A stretch of 64,000 nt of DNA from Tessaracoccus coleopterorum (GCF_011174705.1 NZ_JAANIJ010000001.1:496001-560000), one strand, 5' to 3'; shown: positions 11,101 through 20,769, counted from the first letter of the stretch. Notes: generated from the letters alone by a model not told the origin. Numbers and translations are program-made.

Positions 11101-11996
11101 ACGTCGCCGATCGGGTCGAGGCGGCAGACCTCGCCGAGGAGCCGGGTGTCCCGCAGGAGCGACCCGGGGTCGGCACGTCCCCGATCCGGGCCGCCTCCGC
11201 GGCGGCGGACGCCATGGCGTCGGTGGGCTTGAGGTAGCCCTCGGCGTTGCGCCTGTCGATGTTGCGCACGTCGAGCGGCACGAGTCGCCGGGCCGCGTCG
11301 AGCACGTCGACGGTGGCGGCCTGGTGGCGGCGCGCCATCCGCACCATGTTGGTCAGCACCACGGGCACCCGCTGCTCGTCGGCGAGGTGGATGATCCCGC
11401 CCGCCTGGTGCGCGGAGCCGACGCCGCGGCCGCCGGTCTGGTGGTTGGTGGCCGCCAGCACGAGGCCGTCGCCCAGCTCGGTGCGCCACCGGGCGATGGC
11501 GTGGCGCGCGTCGTCGGGTCTGCCCGCGGAGAGGAGGGCCCCGACCTCGGAGTCGGCCCCGAGCAGCACGAACGCGTCGCGACCCGCGCAGTGCTGCGCG
11601 ATCGTCTCGCGCGAGACGACGGGGTCGGAGCGGTCGCCGGTGAGCTGCGCTGCGGTGATCAGGGAGCAGAGGGCGGCCCAGCCCGCCCGCGAGGAGGCCA
11701 GCACGACGGCGCGCGGCAGCCGTTCGTCGCGCAGCTGCCCGCCGCGGGCCGCGGTGGGACGGTGGGCGGCGCTCCAGCCGTCGGGTCGCACCGCGAGGTC
11801 GACGCCGACGATGGGGCGACCCCGCCTGCAGACAGGCCTTCGCGAACCGGACGGCGCCGTACAGGCCGCCGCGGTCGGTGACGGCCAGCGCGTCCATGCC
11901 GTGCCGGACGGCCTCGGCCACCAGCTCACCCGGGTGGGAGGCGCCGTACTGGAAGGAATAGCCGGAGGCCACCCGCAGGTGCGTGAAGCTCTCCAT
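8188..11996 (-). CDS. dnaE2: Error-prone DNA polymerase III alpha subunit DnaE2 (ImuC)
   Basis: DnaE2 is the C-family polymerase that carries out damage-induced mutagenesis. The N-terminal PHP domain starts FTHLRVASGYSFQYGASHP; the palm has the catalytic acidic motif LPDIDLDVESARR; the thumb and fingers include LHPCGVILSD, YPMSQFDKDDVE, LGCFQIESPGQREL and FHEQLIEIIAAVTG; an OB-fold near the end reads RRVIFLTLDDSTG. About 1,260 codons is somewhat longer than typical, because of a Pro-rich insert before the C-terminal LWHSSPGSSGR. Roughly six frameshifts (near 11815, 11170, 11095, 9765, 9005 and 8540) fall in G/C runs. The start overlaps the upstream stop in TGATG. Confidence 0.93.
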
Positions 11997-12354
11997 CACC
12001 CGGCCTCCGCGACGACCCGTTCCCGCCTGCGCAGCCAGCGAGCGGCGTCGCCGAGGAACCGCTGCGCGTCGCGCACCAGGTCGGCCGAGGTGCGCTCGCT
12101 GACGGCGGCGCCGTCGCGCGCGGCCGCGGCGAGCGGCGCGAGCGAGGAGAAGAACCCGGCCCACTCGGCCAGCTCGGGGCCGCGGCGGCGAGCAGGGCCA
12201 CACCCCGGAGCGACCCCGGATGCGGCCGGGGCGGCGGCCACCACCGCGGCCGCGACCTGCTCGGCGCCGTGGTAGGCGCCGGCGAAGCGCTGGCCATGGG
12301 AGGGGCGAGGTCGGCCAGGGCGATCAGGCGCTGGGCGTTGCCGAGATCGATCAT
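11996..12354 (-). CDS. SAV_6107-family HEPN-like protein
   Basis: This is an all-helical protein of about 120 residues. The middle and C-terminal parts (ELAEWAGFFSSLAPLAAAA, then DLVRDAQRFLGDAARWL) match what I remember of the actinobacterial SAV_6107 family, which is regularly encoded next to DnaE2. No Rx4-6H ribonuclease motif of catalytic HEPN proteins is visible, so a binding or adaptor role is more likely than RNA cleavage. Frameshifts occur near 12293 and 12180. The gene is coupled on both sides: its ATG overlaps the DUF6504 stop and its stop overlaps the dnaE2 ATG, both as TGATG. The assignment rests on resemblance and context. Confidence 0.72.
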
Positions 12355-12653
12355 CAGTCGAGCACCGCCTGCAGCACCCAGTCCTCGGCGTCGACGGTGC
12401 GGGCCAGCTCATACACCCCGCGGTGCCTGCCGTTGCCCGCCTCGACGCGCCACACCTCCCGCTCGGCCATCGGGTCGGCCGCGCCGTCGACCGACTCGCC
12501 ACGCAGAGCCCGGGCCTGTCGCCCTGACCACCACGGGGTGGCGCGGCTCCACCGGCCCTGCACCTCCTTCACCAGCAGCAGCCGGTCGCGCCAGATGAAC
12601 TGGCGGGGCTCCTCCGCGAAGAGCACGTGGATGGGTTCGTCGTAGGTGCGCAT
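12354..12653 (-). CDS. DUF6504 family protein
   Basis: The product is 99 residues beginning MRTYDEPIHVLFAEEPRQF and rich in Trp and Arg, with IWRDRLLLVKEVQGRW, TPWW, and a C-terminal VWRVEAGNGRHRGVYEL. It fits the actinobacterial DUF6504 family, whose genes travel with dnaE2 or dinB. GGAGGAAAGG precedes the ATG. It is the first gene of the SOS operon, downstream of the LexA box. The fold appears to be mainly beta with conserved aromatics, possibly a nucleic-acid-binding surface, but no function is established. No frameshift is apparent. Confidence 0.8.
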   Translation of the reverse strand: MRTYDEPIHVLFAEEPRQFIWRDRLLLVKEVQGRWSRATPWWSGRQARALRGESVDGAADPMAEREVWRVEAGNGRHRGVYELARTVDAEDWVLQAVLD

Positions 12654-12690
12654 GGCCTTTCCTCCCGGGATCGTTGAATGGTGACGATGT

Positions 12691-12731
12691 GATTCGACCC
12701 GGGAACCCCGGACCGGCGCGGGGGTCGAATC
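12691..12731 (-). promoter_or_regulatory. Hairpin in the 5' leader of the SOS mutagenesis operon
   Basis: GATTCGACCC (12691-12700) and GGGTCGAATC (12722-12731) form a perfect 10-bp inverted repeat with a G+C-rich 21-nt loop. It starts 38 bp upstream of the DUF6504 ATG, within a leader of roughly 150 nt. It has no U-tract and is not a tRNA. It could affect RNA stability, elongation or translation of the operon; nothing beyond the structure is visible. Confidence 0.6.
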
Positions 12732-12797
12732 CACGCCGGGCCGGGGCGGCCCATGTCCTTTCACGCCTGTCCACACCAGAGCTTCCCCGAACTAATT

Positions 12798-12811
12798 AGA
12801 ACAGGCGTTCG
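12798..12811 (-). promoter_or_regulatory. LexA binding site (SOS box)
   Basis: AGAACAGGCGTTCG contains the palindrome GAAC-N4-GTTC, matching the Gram-positive/actinobacterial LexA consensus CGAAC-N4-GTTCG at all core positions. It lies 11-24 nt downstream of the -10 element, so LexA bound here would block initiation. A further half-site, GAAC at 12789, is adjacent. Confidence 0.85.
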
Positions 12812-12821
12812 GACAGTTCCC

Positions 12822-12851
12822 ACTATAGGCTCCCCTCCGACAAGACGTCAA
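12822..12851 (-). promoter_or_regulatory. Vegetative promoter of the SOS mutagenesis operon
   Basis: On the minus strand TTGACG (12846-12851) is followed after 18 bp by TATAGT (12822-12827), close to the sigma-A consensus. The LexA box immediately downstream fits a repressed, damage-inducible promoter. Confidence 0.75.
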
Positions 12852-12958
12852 CCCCGGCGGGTCGGGGTGATCGACGGCCCGGCCGCGTGTCGTGGCCGGG
12901 CATGGAAGGGGCGGTCGGCGCCCTCGGACACCGCGGCCGGGCCGCTAGGGTTGGCGCC

Positions 12959-13900
12959 ATGCTGATCATCCGGGGCGCCACCCTCGCGGGCCTTGCGGCG
13001 GCCGCGCGGCTCGCCCGGCTCGGCCATGAGGTGACCGTCGTCACCGACGGTGGGCCCCTCGGCGGCGCCACCGCGCCGCCCGACGTCGTCACCGTCCCGG
13101 CCGCCTGGCGCGACCTGTTCAAGAAGTCGGGCGGGCACCTGCTCGCCGAGCTCAACCGGGCCCGCGTCGAACTGGTCGAGGCCCCACCCCGGCAACACCC
13201 GCTCCCCGACGGGTCGACGCTCACGCTGCCCGACGAACGGGGCCCGCAGTACCGCGCCGTCGTCGCCCGCTTCGGCGAGGCCGAGGCGGAAGGTGGCGCG
13301 GCCTGATCGACGACCTCGACGACCTCTGGCAGGCCTACCGCCGGCACGCGCTGGAGGGCGTCACGCCGGTGACGACAGCGACGGAGCGCTCCGCGCTGTG
13401 GCTCGATGTCACCGTCGGCGACCTGGCCTCACGCGTCTCGGACGACCTCGCGGGCATCGTGCTCGAGGCGGGCGGCGGCTCGCCCGACGCGCCCGCCGTC
13501 GAGGCACTGTCGCTCAGCGCGGAACGCCAGTTCGGGCGCTGGATCATCGTCGGGAGGACGGCTCACGCCGCCCCGGGCGCTCCTCGGCGACCTGCTCGTC
13601 GAGCGGGTGGCCGAACGCGGCGTCACGTTCGTCGAGCGGAGCGATCTGGCCGTCGACCTCGACGCCACGCCCCGCCGGGTCGCCCCTGCGCGCGACCAGC
13701 GCCGACGACTGGCTGGCCCGGCCCGCCGTGATCGCCCCGGACGGGTCGCTCCGGGCGTCGACGGCGTCGCCCGCGGGCCGGAGCCGTGGGCCGAACTCGG
13801 CAGCGCGGCGCTCGCGGTCTACGCGCTGCACGAGCGGTTGACCGGCGAGGACTGCCGCCCCACCAACCGCGCCTTCACGCTGCCGCGGCTGCGCCCCTGA
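12959..13900 (+). CDS. Putative FAD/NAD(P)-binding (Rossmann-fold) protein
   Basis: The N-terminus MLIIRGATLAGLAAAARLAR followed by LGHEVTVVTDG has the beta-alpha-beta pattern of flavin-dependent amine oxidases and desaturases, but the usual GxGxxG reads GATLAG, so nucleotide binding is not certain. At about 314 residues it is much shorter than typical amine oxidases. The rest has no motif I recognise. Frameshifts near 13290, 13555, 13670 and 13785 are homopolymer errors. The start is supported by a TAGGGT element (12946-12951) 7 nt upstream, typical of a leaderless transcript. It is divergent from the SOS operon and convergent with ccdA (3 bp apart). Function unknown. Confidence 0.6.
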
Positions 13901-13902
13901 CC

Positions 13903-14755
13903 TCAGCCCTCGTCGTCGGCGACGGCGTCGGCGACCGCGTCAGGATCCGTCTGCCTCGCCGGGCCGCGGGACGCCCAGCGCCAGGAGGCGAGGCCCACCA
14001 GGACGGCGACCACCGCGAGCACCGCACTGTCGGGCACGGCGGCGCCGATCTCCCGGAGCCGGGTCTCGAGCTCGAACTGCCGGGTCGCGTCGAGGATCCC
14101 GCCCAGCGACGACGTCGCGTCGGTGAACAGGAACAGCAGGCCGACGGCGACGAAGAGGGCGCCGGAGACGATGCCGACCACCGACGTGGTGAACGGGCCG
14201 ACCTCCAACGGCCGCGGCCGCAGCCGCTCCCCCAGCGAGAAGCGGTCCCACAGCAGGGCGAGCACCACGAGCGGGACGACCATCCCGGCCGCGAATGCCG
14301 CGAGCAGCAGGCCGCCGTAGAGCGCGCTGCCCCCGGTGGCCGCCACCGTCAGGACGGCGCCCAGCAGCGGGCCGGTGCAGGCACCCGCGAGGCCGTAGGT
14401 CGCTCCGAGGAGGACGGCCCCAGCGCGGAGCGCGGGTCGCCGCGCTGCTTCAGGCCGGGAATCGGGATCCTGATGCCGAGCGCCGTGATCAGGCCGAAGA
14501 CGATCAGGACGATGCCGCCGACGATGGAGAGCGTGTCCCGGTGCACCGTCAGGAGCGACCCGAGCGCGCCCGCGCCGAGGCCGAGCGGCACCAGGGTGAG
14601 CAGCAGGCCCAGGTAGAACAGGGCGGTGCGGCCGAGCAGCCGGGCCCGGTCGCCGCCGAACGCGTAGGCGAAGAACGCAGGCAGCAGCAGCGCCGCGCAC
14701 GGGCTGAGGATCGCAGCGACGCCGCCGAGGAAGGCCCCGCGTAACCGATCAGCAT
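13903..14755 (-). CDS. CcdA-like thiol:disulfide transmembrane electron carrier
   Basis: This is a membrane protein with about seven hydrophobic helices, resembling CcdA/DsbD-beta proteins that pass reducing equivalents across the membrane. Two conserved proline/cysteine helices are visible: GGVAAILSPCAALLLPAFFA near the N-terminus and ATYGLAGACTGPLLGAVL mid-protein; the single Cys of each would form the redox pair. The tail is acidic. Frameshifts lie near 14733 and 14420. Its ATG overlaps the stop of the DsbA-like gene in TGATG, so the two are co-translated and likely partners in envelope thiol chemistry. Confidence 0.82.
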
Positions 14756-15539
14756 CAGCCGAGCTGGGCTGCCTGCTGCTCGATGAGCTGCTGGAAGACC
14801 TCGAGCGGCTGCGCGCCGGAGACGAACTGCGAGCCGACCACGAAGGCGGGCGTCCCGCTGACCCCGAGGCTCTGCGCCTCCTGCGAGTCGCGGGCGACGG
14901 CCTCAGCGTGCGCCGGGTTCGCCCAGTCGGCCTTGAACCGTTCGAGGTCGAGGCCGAGGTCGGTGACGATGCCGAACACCAGCTCGTCGGGGATGTCGGG
15001 GTGCCCCTCGTTGGGCAGCGCCGCGAACAGTTCGTGGGCGAACTCGAAGTAGGCGCCCTGCCCGCCCGCGGCGCGGGCGGCGGTGGCCGCCTTGACCGAC
15101 TCGTCACCGAACAGCGCCAGGTCGCGGAACTCGATGCGCAGCGTGCCGTCGTCGAGGTAGCGCTGCAGCTGCGGGAGGGTCTGCTCGGCGAACACGGAGC
15201 AGAAGGGCACCGGTAGTCGGCCCACTCGGTCATCACGACCGCGGCGTCGACCCGGCCCATCGCGAGGGGTCGCCCTCCTGACGGCGCGGCAGGTCCTCCA
15301 GCAGGAACCGCTCCAGCTCGATCTGCTCGGCCGTCCTGCCCGCGGACGTCTCCACGGTCACGGGGCGCTCTCCCCGCGGACGGCTGCGCGCCAACCGGTG
15401 CGCTGGGCTGCGGGGCGGCGACCGAGCTGCCGCGCTGCATCTGGGCGATGATCCCGACCAGCGCCACGATCACCACCAGGAGGGCGGCGATGATGTACCT
15501 GTTGCGGTTGGATGCGGTGCTCTCCGGCGCGGAGGTCAT
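14755..15539 (-). CDS. Membrane-anchored DsbA-like thioredoxin-fold protein
   Basis: An N-terminal anchor helix (YIIAALLVVIVALVGIIAQM, residues 15-34) and a Pro-rich linker precede a DsbA-type domain. The active site is DYRCPFCSVFAEQ, a CPFC pair; the cis-Pro loop is GVSGTPAFVVGSQF, and the helical insert lies between. The frameshift at about 15213 falls exactly in the CPFC codons (CCC for CCCC) and others lie near 15265 and 15365. The protein probably oxidises or isomerises cysteines outside the membrane and is re-set by the coupled CcdA-like protein. Confidence 0.85.
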
Positions 15540-15694
15540 GGAGGATCAGCTCATTTACTGCTAGACGGTAATCCCGATCTACTGTGCCCTATCGCTCAGG
15601 CCGACCGCCAACCGGGGTGCCCGCCGGGGCGTCGCGATGCGGAAGACAAGGCCGGACGGTAGTAAGGTTGACTGTCTGTCCCAACCGAGGATGA

Positions 15695-17901
15695 GTGGTT
15701 TTGAGTACTTCGCGCGCCGACCTGAATCGCGAGATCGCCCTGGAGCAGGCCCACGTCGACCGGGTCTACGAGAATCTCACCGCCGCCACGGCAAGCGCAA
15801 AGTCGCTCGCCGAGGCCGGCCGAGACATCTACACCTCCGACCGCACCGGCTGGACCCGGGAGGAGGACGGCACCGCCCTCTTCGAGCGCGACGCCTTCGC
15901 CTATCAGGCGGCGCGCCGCCTCGCCGTCCTCGACGCGGAGCACGAGGGCCTCGTGTTCGGCCGCGTCGACCTGACCACGGAGGAGGCCCGCTACATCGGC
16001 CGCATCGGCGTGCGCGACGAGGAGTACGAGCCGCTGGTGATCGACTGGCGGGCGCCGGCCGCCGAGCCGTTCTACCGCGCCACCCCCGCCGCGCCGATGG
16101 GCGTGATCCGGCGCCGCGTGCTGCGCTGCCGCGACGACAAGGTGATCGGTCTGGAGGACGACCTGCTCGACTCGTCTGTCGCCTCGAGCCTCCCGATCAT
16201 CGGCGAGGGCGCCCTGATGGCCGCCCTCAGCCGCGCCCGCGGCCGCACGATGCGCGACATCGTCTCCACCATCCAGGCCGAGCAGGACGAGGCGATCCGC
16301 GCCCCCTACCAGGGCGTCACGATCATCGCCGGCGGCCCGGGCACCGGCAAGACGGTGGTGGCGCTGCACCGCGCCGCCTACCTGCTGTACACCAACCGCG
16401 CGCGCCTCGAGCGTGGCGGCGTCCTCGTCGTCGGGCCTTCCTCGGTGTTCATGAACTACATCGAGCGGGTACTGCCGAGCCTGGGCGAGGACTCCGTCAC
16501 GTTGAAGGCCATCGGAAGCGTCGCGAGCGACGTGCTCGGCATGTCGAGCGAGCGGGTCGACGGCGCGGAGGCCGCCACCGTCAAGGGCAGCCTCGCGATG
16601 GTCGCGCTGCTCAACCGCCTGGTGCGCACCCCGCTGGACCGCGACGCGGGTGAGCAGCGCGTCCGGGTCACCGTCAAGGGCGAGGTCCTCGGCCTCGATG
16701 CGGCGGCCCTCGACCGGATCCGCGACCAGGTGCTGCGCCAGACGAAGCTGAACCGCGGCCGCGACCTCGCGTTCAACCTGGTCGTCGCTGCTTTGAAGGC
16801 GAAGCTGCCCTCCGAGATCGACATCTCCCCGCAGGAGTTGGACGAGCAGGTGCGCGACCACCCGAGCCTCACCCGCTTCATGGGCACCTGGTGGCCACCG
16901 CTCAGCGCGACCCGTGTGCTGGCCCGGCTGGCCGACCCGGAGCTGACCGACCGGCTCGCCGTCCACCTCCGTCCGACAGAGCGCCGGATCCTCTCCGACT
17001 CGTACGCCTGGCTGCGGGGCTCGGAGTCCAACGCCGACGCGGGCAACGGCTGGTCGATCGCCGACATGGCCCTGCTCGACGAGCTGGTCGCGGTGCTGGG
17101 CCCGGTGCCCGAGGACCGAGACGCCGAGTTCGATCTGTTCGCGGAGGCGGGCGTCGAGGTGGCCGAGGTGCTCACCACCGCCGACCTGCTGCGCCGCGAG
17201 CGCACCGAGGATCCGGACGACGACCCCCAGTCCACCTACGCGCACATCCTGGTCGACGAGGGCCAGGACGTCACGCCCATGCAGTGGCGGATGCTGCGCC
17301 GCCGCGGCCCGCAGTCGTCGTGGACAATCGTCGGCGACCCGGCGCAGAGCTCGTACCCCTATCCGGACGAGACGGCGCGGGCGTTGGACGACCTGGTGGG
17401 CCGGGCCCGGCGCCGCACGTTCACCCTCTCGACGAACTACCGCTCCCCAGTGAGGTGTTCGATCTGGCGGCGCGCGTGATCACGAAGGTGGTACCCGACG
17501 CGGAGTTGCCGCGGGCGGTGCGCTCCACCGGCATCGAGCCGCTGCTCGCCTCGACCGGCCCTGACGGCCTCGCAGACGGCCTGCGCGACGTGCTGCTCAA
17601 CCTGGCGGGCCAGGTGGGCGGCACCATCGGCATCGTCTGTCCGCCGTCGCGGCTGCGCGACGTGCAGCTGCTGGTGATGGGCGACGAGCGGCTCGCCCCG
17701 TTCGAGGACAGGCTGATCGTGGTGACGGCACTGCAGGCGAAGGGCCTCGAGTACGACGGCGTCGTGGTGGTCTCGCCCGACGAGATCGTGGCCGAGGCGC
17801 CCGGCGGTGTCCGCGTGCTGTACGTGGCGCTCACCAGGGCGACCCAGCGGATGGTGACCCTCGACGTCGGCTCCGCCGACTGGAGGGCCCTGCTGGCCTG
17901 A
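15695..17901 (+). CDS. helD: HelD-like UvrD-family ATPase (RNA polymerase recycling factor)
   Basis: This superfamily 1 ATPase of about 735 residues resembles the HelD proteins of Gram-positive bacteria, which pull RNA polymerase off DNA. An N-terminal coiled-coil arm (REIALEQAHVDRVYENLTAA) is followed by Walker A GGPGTGKTVVALHRAAYLL, motif II HILVDEGQDVTPMQW, motif III VGDPAQSSYP, motif IV TLSTNYRSP and motif VI VLYVALTRATQRM. The single frameshift near 17448 lies in CCCC after motif IV. GTG at 15695 has GAGG just upstream; a TAAGGT -10 at 15663-15668 would give a leader of about 25 nt. Some actinobacterial relatives give rifampicin resistance; whether this one does cannot be told. Confidence 0.88.
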
Positions 17902-17907
17902 GGCCGG

Positions 17908-18357
17908 TCAGCCGCCCGTGCGGTGGTGCGGCGTGTCCGGGTGGAGCGCGTGCTCCGAGTGATGGACGATGTTGCGCACGGGCGCGGCCACATGCTCATC
18001 GGGCTGGCTGTATGAACACGGTCGTGCCCTCACGGCGGGCCACCACGAGCCCTCCCGCGCCCGCAGCTTCGCGAGATGCTGCGAGACGACGGGCAGGTCG
18101 CTGCGCTCCGTGTTCCTCCGAGTGATCCTTCCCACGGGCGCCTCGACCGCCGACCAGCCGATCCAGACCAGCAGCCACAGGACGAGGATGGAGGCGATCC
18201 CGACCACGGACGCTCCGGCGCCGGTCGCCACCGGCACCGGCGCGAGGGCGGCCGGGAGCACCGATGCACGGGCGACGACCCGTACCTCGCTGCCGCCCGG
18301 CTCAGCCGACTGCCACTGGCCGACCTCGACGAGACCCGGCGCAAGCATCCCCACCAC
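17908..18357 (-). CDS. Small single-span membrane protein, unknown
   Basis: The convincing part is a membrane helix (ASILVLWLLVWIGWSAVEAP) followed by a basic stretch (GRITRRNTERSDLPVV) and, after a frameshift near 18020, a His-rich C-terminus (VRNIVHHSEHALHPDTPHH). The N-terminal 40 or so codons overlap the first unit of the 18270-18677 repeats and may not be coding; a GTG near 18262 would give a shorter protein of about 118 residues. The gene converges on helD with 6 bp between stops. I do not recognise a family. Confidence 0.4.
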   Translation of the reverse strand: MVGMLAPGLVEVGQWQSAEPGGSEVRVVARASVLPAALAPVPVATGAGASVVGIASILVLWLLVWIGWSAVEAPVGRITRRNTERSDLPVVSQHLAKLRAREGSWWPAVRARPCSYSQPDEHVAAPVRNIVHHSEHALHPDTPHHRTGG

Positions 18358-18677
18358 AGCCTGGGGTAGGAGCGATGGTTGAGATCCTGCCCATCGTCCG
18401 GAGTGGCTTCGACACGGGCGACGACTCGTTCCTCGCCGCCGGCCCGGCTCAACCGACTACTACTGGCCGACCCCGACGATCACCGTGGCCCGGTGCAGGA
18501 ACCCCACCACAGCCTGGGGTAGGAGCGATGGTCGAGTACCAGCCCATCGACCGGAGTGGCTTCGACACGGGCGACGACCCGTACCCGGCTCAACCGACTG
18601 CCACCGGCCGACCCCGACGAACAACCCCGACCCAGCGCGGAGACCCCACCACAGCCTGGGTAGAAGCGATGGATATC
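18270..18677. repeat. Three tandem ~146-153-bp repeats (family B)
   Basis: Units begin at 18270, 18416 and 18569 with GGGCGACGAC and share the block CCCCACCACAGCCTGGGG followed by TAGGAGCGATGG; CCCCA and TGGGG flank an 8-nt loop and could form a hairpin. The units differ mainly by short insertions and deletions (the third lacks about 10 bp near its start) and stop abruptly before metF. Open frames cross the array on both strands but simply translate the repeat. The first unit overlaps the doubtful N-terminus of the upstream small membrane protein. No spacer structure, so not CRISPR. Confidence 0.88.
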
Positions 18678-18696
18678 GGTCGTCCACGACGGGCGG

Positions 18697-19642
18697 TCAG
18701 GGTGCCGGCGCGACCTCCGCGAACCGATCCAGCCGACCCGCCTCACGCGCGGCGTCCATCTCGTCCTTCAGCCGCGCGAGCACCTCGCGGGTTGCCTTCG
18801 ACCGGTTCTGCGTGAAGAACTGCAGCCCTGGCGCGCCCGCGGCCAGCAGGTCGCGGCACAGCTGCAGCGCCGCGCCCAGCCCGACCTCGCGGACCTCCTC
18901 CTTCGAGCCCGCGGCCCGCAGCCGCCCGACGAGGGCCTCAGGGAGCGGACGCCCCGACAGGTCGGCGAACCGTTCGATCTGCGTGATGACGGTCAGCGGC
19001 ATGATGCCCGGGATGATCGGCACCGCACAGCCGAGCGCCCGCATCCGGGCCACCAGTTCGATGTAGCGGTCGGCGTCGAAGAACAGCTGCGTGATGGCGA
19101 ACTCGGCCCCGGCCTCCACCTTCTCCTGCAGGATCCTTGCGTCAAGGTCAGCGTCGTTGCTCGTCTCGTGGGGTTGGGGAACGCGGCGACGCCGACGCAG
19201 AAGTCGCCCTGCTCACGGATGAACCGCACGAGTTCGGTGGCGTTGGTGAGGCCGTCGGGGTGTGCGCTCCACTCGCCGCCGCCGGGCATGTCGCCGCGGA
19301 TGGCCAGGATGTTCGTGACACCCGCCTCGCGGTAGGCGGCGAGCGCCTCGGCGATGTCGGCCTTCGACTGGTCGACGCACGTCAGATGCCCCACCGTCAG
19401 CGGTCCACCCGAGCCGGCGATGCGCCGGGTGGCGCGGATTGTGCGGTCACGTCGGGACCCGTTCGCCCCGTAGGTCACAGACACGAAATCGGGACTGAGC
19501 GGTGACAGGGCATCGACCGCCCGCCAGAGGATCGGCTCCTCTTCCTCGGACCTGGGTGGGAAGAACTCGAACGAGAACAGGGGCCGCGGGCGGAGGCGAG
19601 CAGGGCGCCGACCGTCCCCGGTCGTGACGTGGTCAGAGGCAT
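18697..19642 (-). CDS. metF: Methylenetetrahydrofolate reductase
   Basis: MetF reduces 5,10-methylene-THF to 5-methyl-THF for methionine synthesis using FAD. The barrel begins SFEFFPPRSEEEE, with the catalytic Glu in the FEFFPP strand, then DFVSVTYGANGS, LTCVDQS, ILAIRGDMP and, after a frameshift near 19165, ITQLFFDADRYIELV and PIIPGIMPLT. About 310 residues is normal. A second frameshift near 19590 separates the start from the conserved strand. ATG at 19642 is preceded at 6 nt by TATTGT (19649-19654 on plus as ACAATA), indicating a leaderless mRNA. It is divergent from the polyprenyl synthase gene. Confidence 0.93.
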
Positions 19643-19689
19643 GCCCCCACAATAGGAGAGCCTTGCGGCCACTCGACTAAGCTGCCCAC

Positions 19690-20769
19690 GTGAGACGCAC
19701 GCTTGTTCCCGCCTCCCCGCTCAACGAGGGTTCCTGTCCGCGGTCGGCGAAACCATCGACCGGTTCCTCGCCTCCCAGCGCCCCCTCATCGACGAGGTCG
19801 GGGTGCCGGAGCTCCTGCGGGTGGCCCACCTCGCCACGGACGGAGGCAAGCGGCTGCGGCCCGCCTTCTGCTACTGGAGCCATGTCGCGGCGGCCGGCTT
19901 CCCCGAGGACGACGCGCCGCTGCTCGCGGTGGCCTCCTCCCTGGACCTGCTGCACGTCAGCGCCCTTGTCCACGACGACCTGATCGACGACGCCGACACC
20001 CGCCGCGGCCAGCCCGCCGCGCACAAGCGGTTCGAGGCATTCCACGCCGCGGAGGGTGGCGTCGGCGACGCGTCCGCCTTCGGCGTGTCCACCGCGATCC
20101 TGCTCGGCGACCTGCTGCTGATGTGGAGCCTCGAGCTGGCCGATTCGTCGCTCGCGCCGGGCCTCGAGCGCACCCGGCCGCTGCTCTCCGCGATGCGCAG
20201 CGAGGTGACGGCAGGGCAGTTCCTCGACGTCAGCGCACAGTACCGGGTGACCGGGGCGGCGACCTTCGCCGACGAGCTCGCCGTGGCGCGGCGCGTCCTC
20301 GAGTTCAAGTCGGCCCGCTACTCCATCCGCCGGCCCGCGCAGATCGGCGCGTCGCTCGGAGGCGCCGACGACGTCCTGCTGGGCGCGCTCGGCGAGTTCG
20401 GCTCCGTGATCGGGCGCGCCTTCCAGCTGCGCGACGACGTGCTCGGCGTCTACGGCGACCCGGCGGTCACCGGGAAGCCCTACGGCGGCGACATCCACGA
20501 GGGCAAGCGCACCGTGCTCGTGCTGACGGCGCTCGCCGACGGTTCGCCCGCCGCGGCCGCCGAGCTGACCGATCTGCTCGGGGCGGAGCGCCTGACTGAC
20601 GGCGACATCGACCGCGCCGCCACCCTCATCGAGGCCACCGGCGCGAAGGCGGGCGTCGAGCGCATCATCGAGGAGAACCTGCGCCACGCCGAGCGGATCC
20701 TCTCCACCACCCCGATGACCGAGGAGGGTCGGACCGCGCTGGCAGCACTGGCGGACAAGAGCGTCAACC

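Noticed and set aside
12691-12735. tRNA gene, because of a TCGAATCC-like stretch
   Set aside because: The sequence is part of a simple inverted repeat; no acceptor stem, D-arm or anticodon arm can be drawn.
15596-17245. 549-codon open frame opposite helD
   Set aside because: Composition is a mirror of the helD codons with no start signal or known motif.
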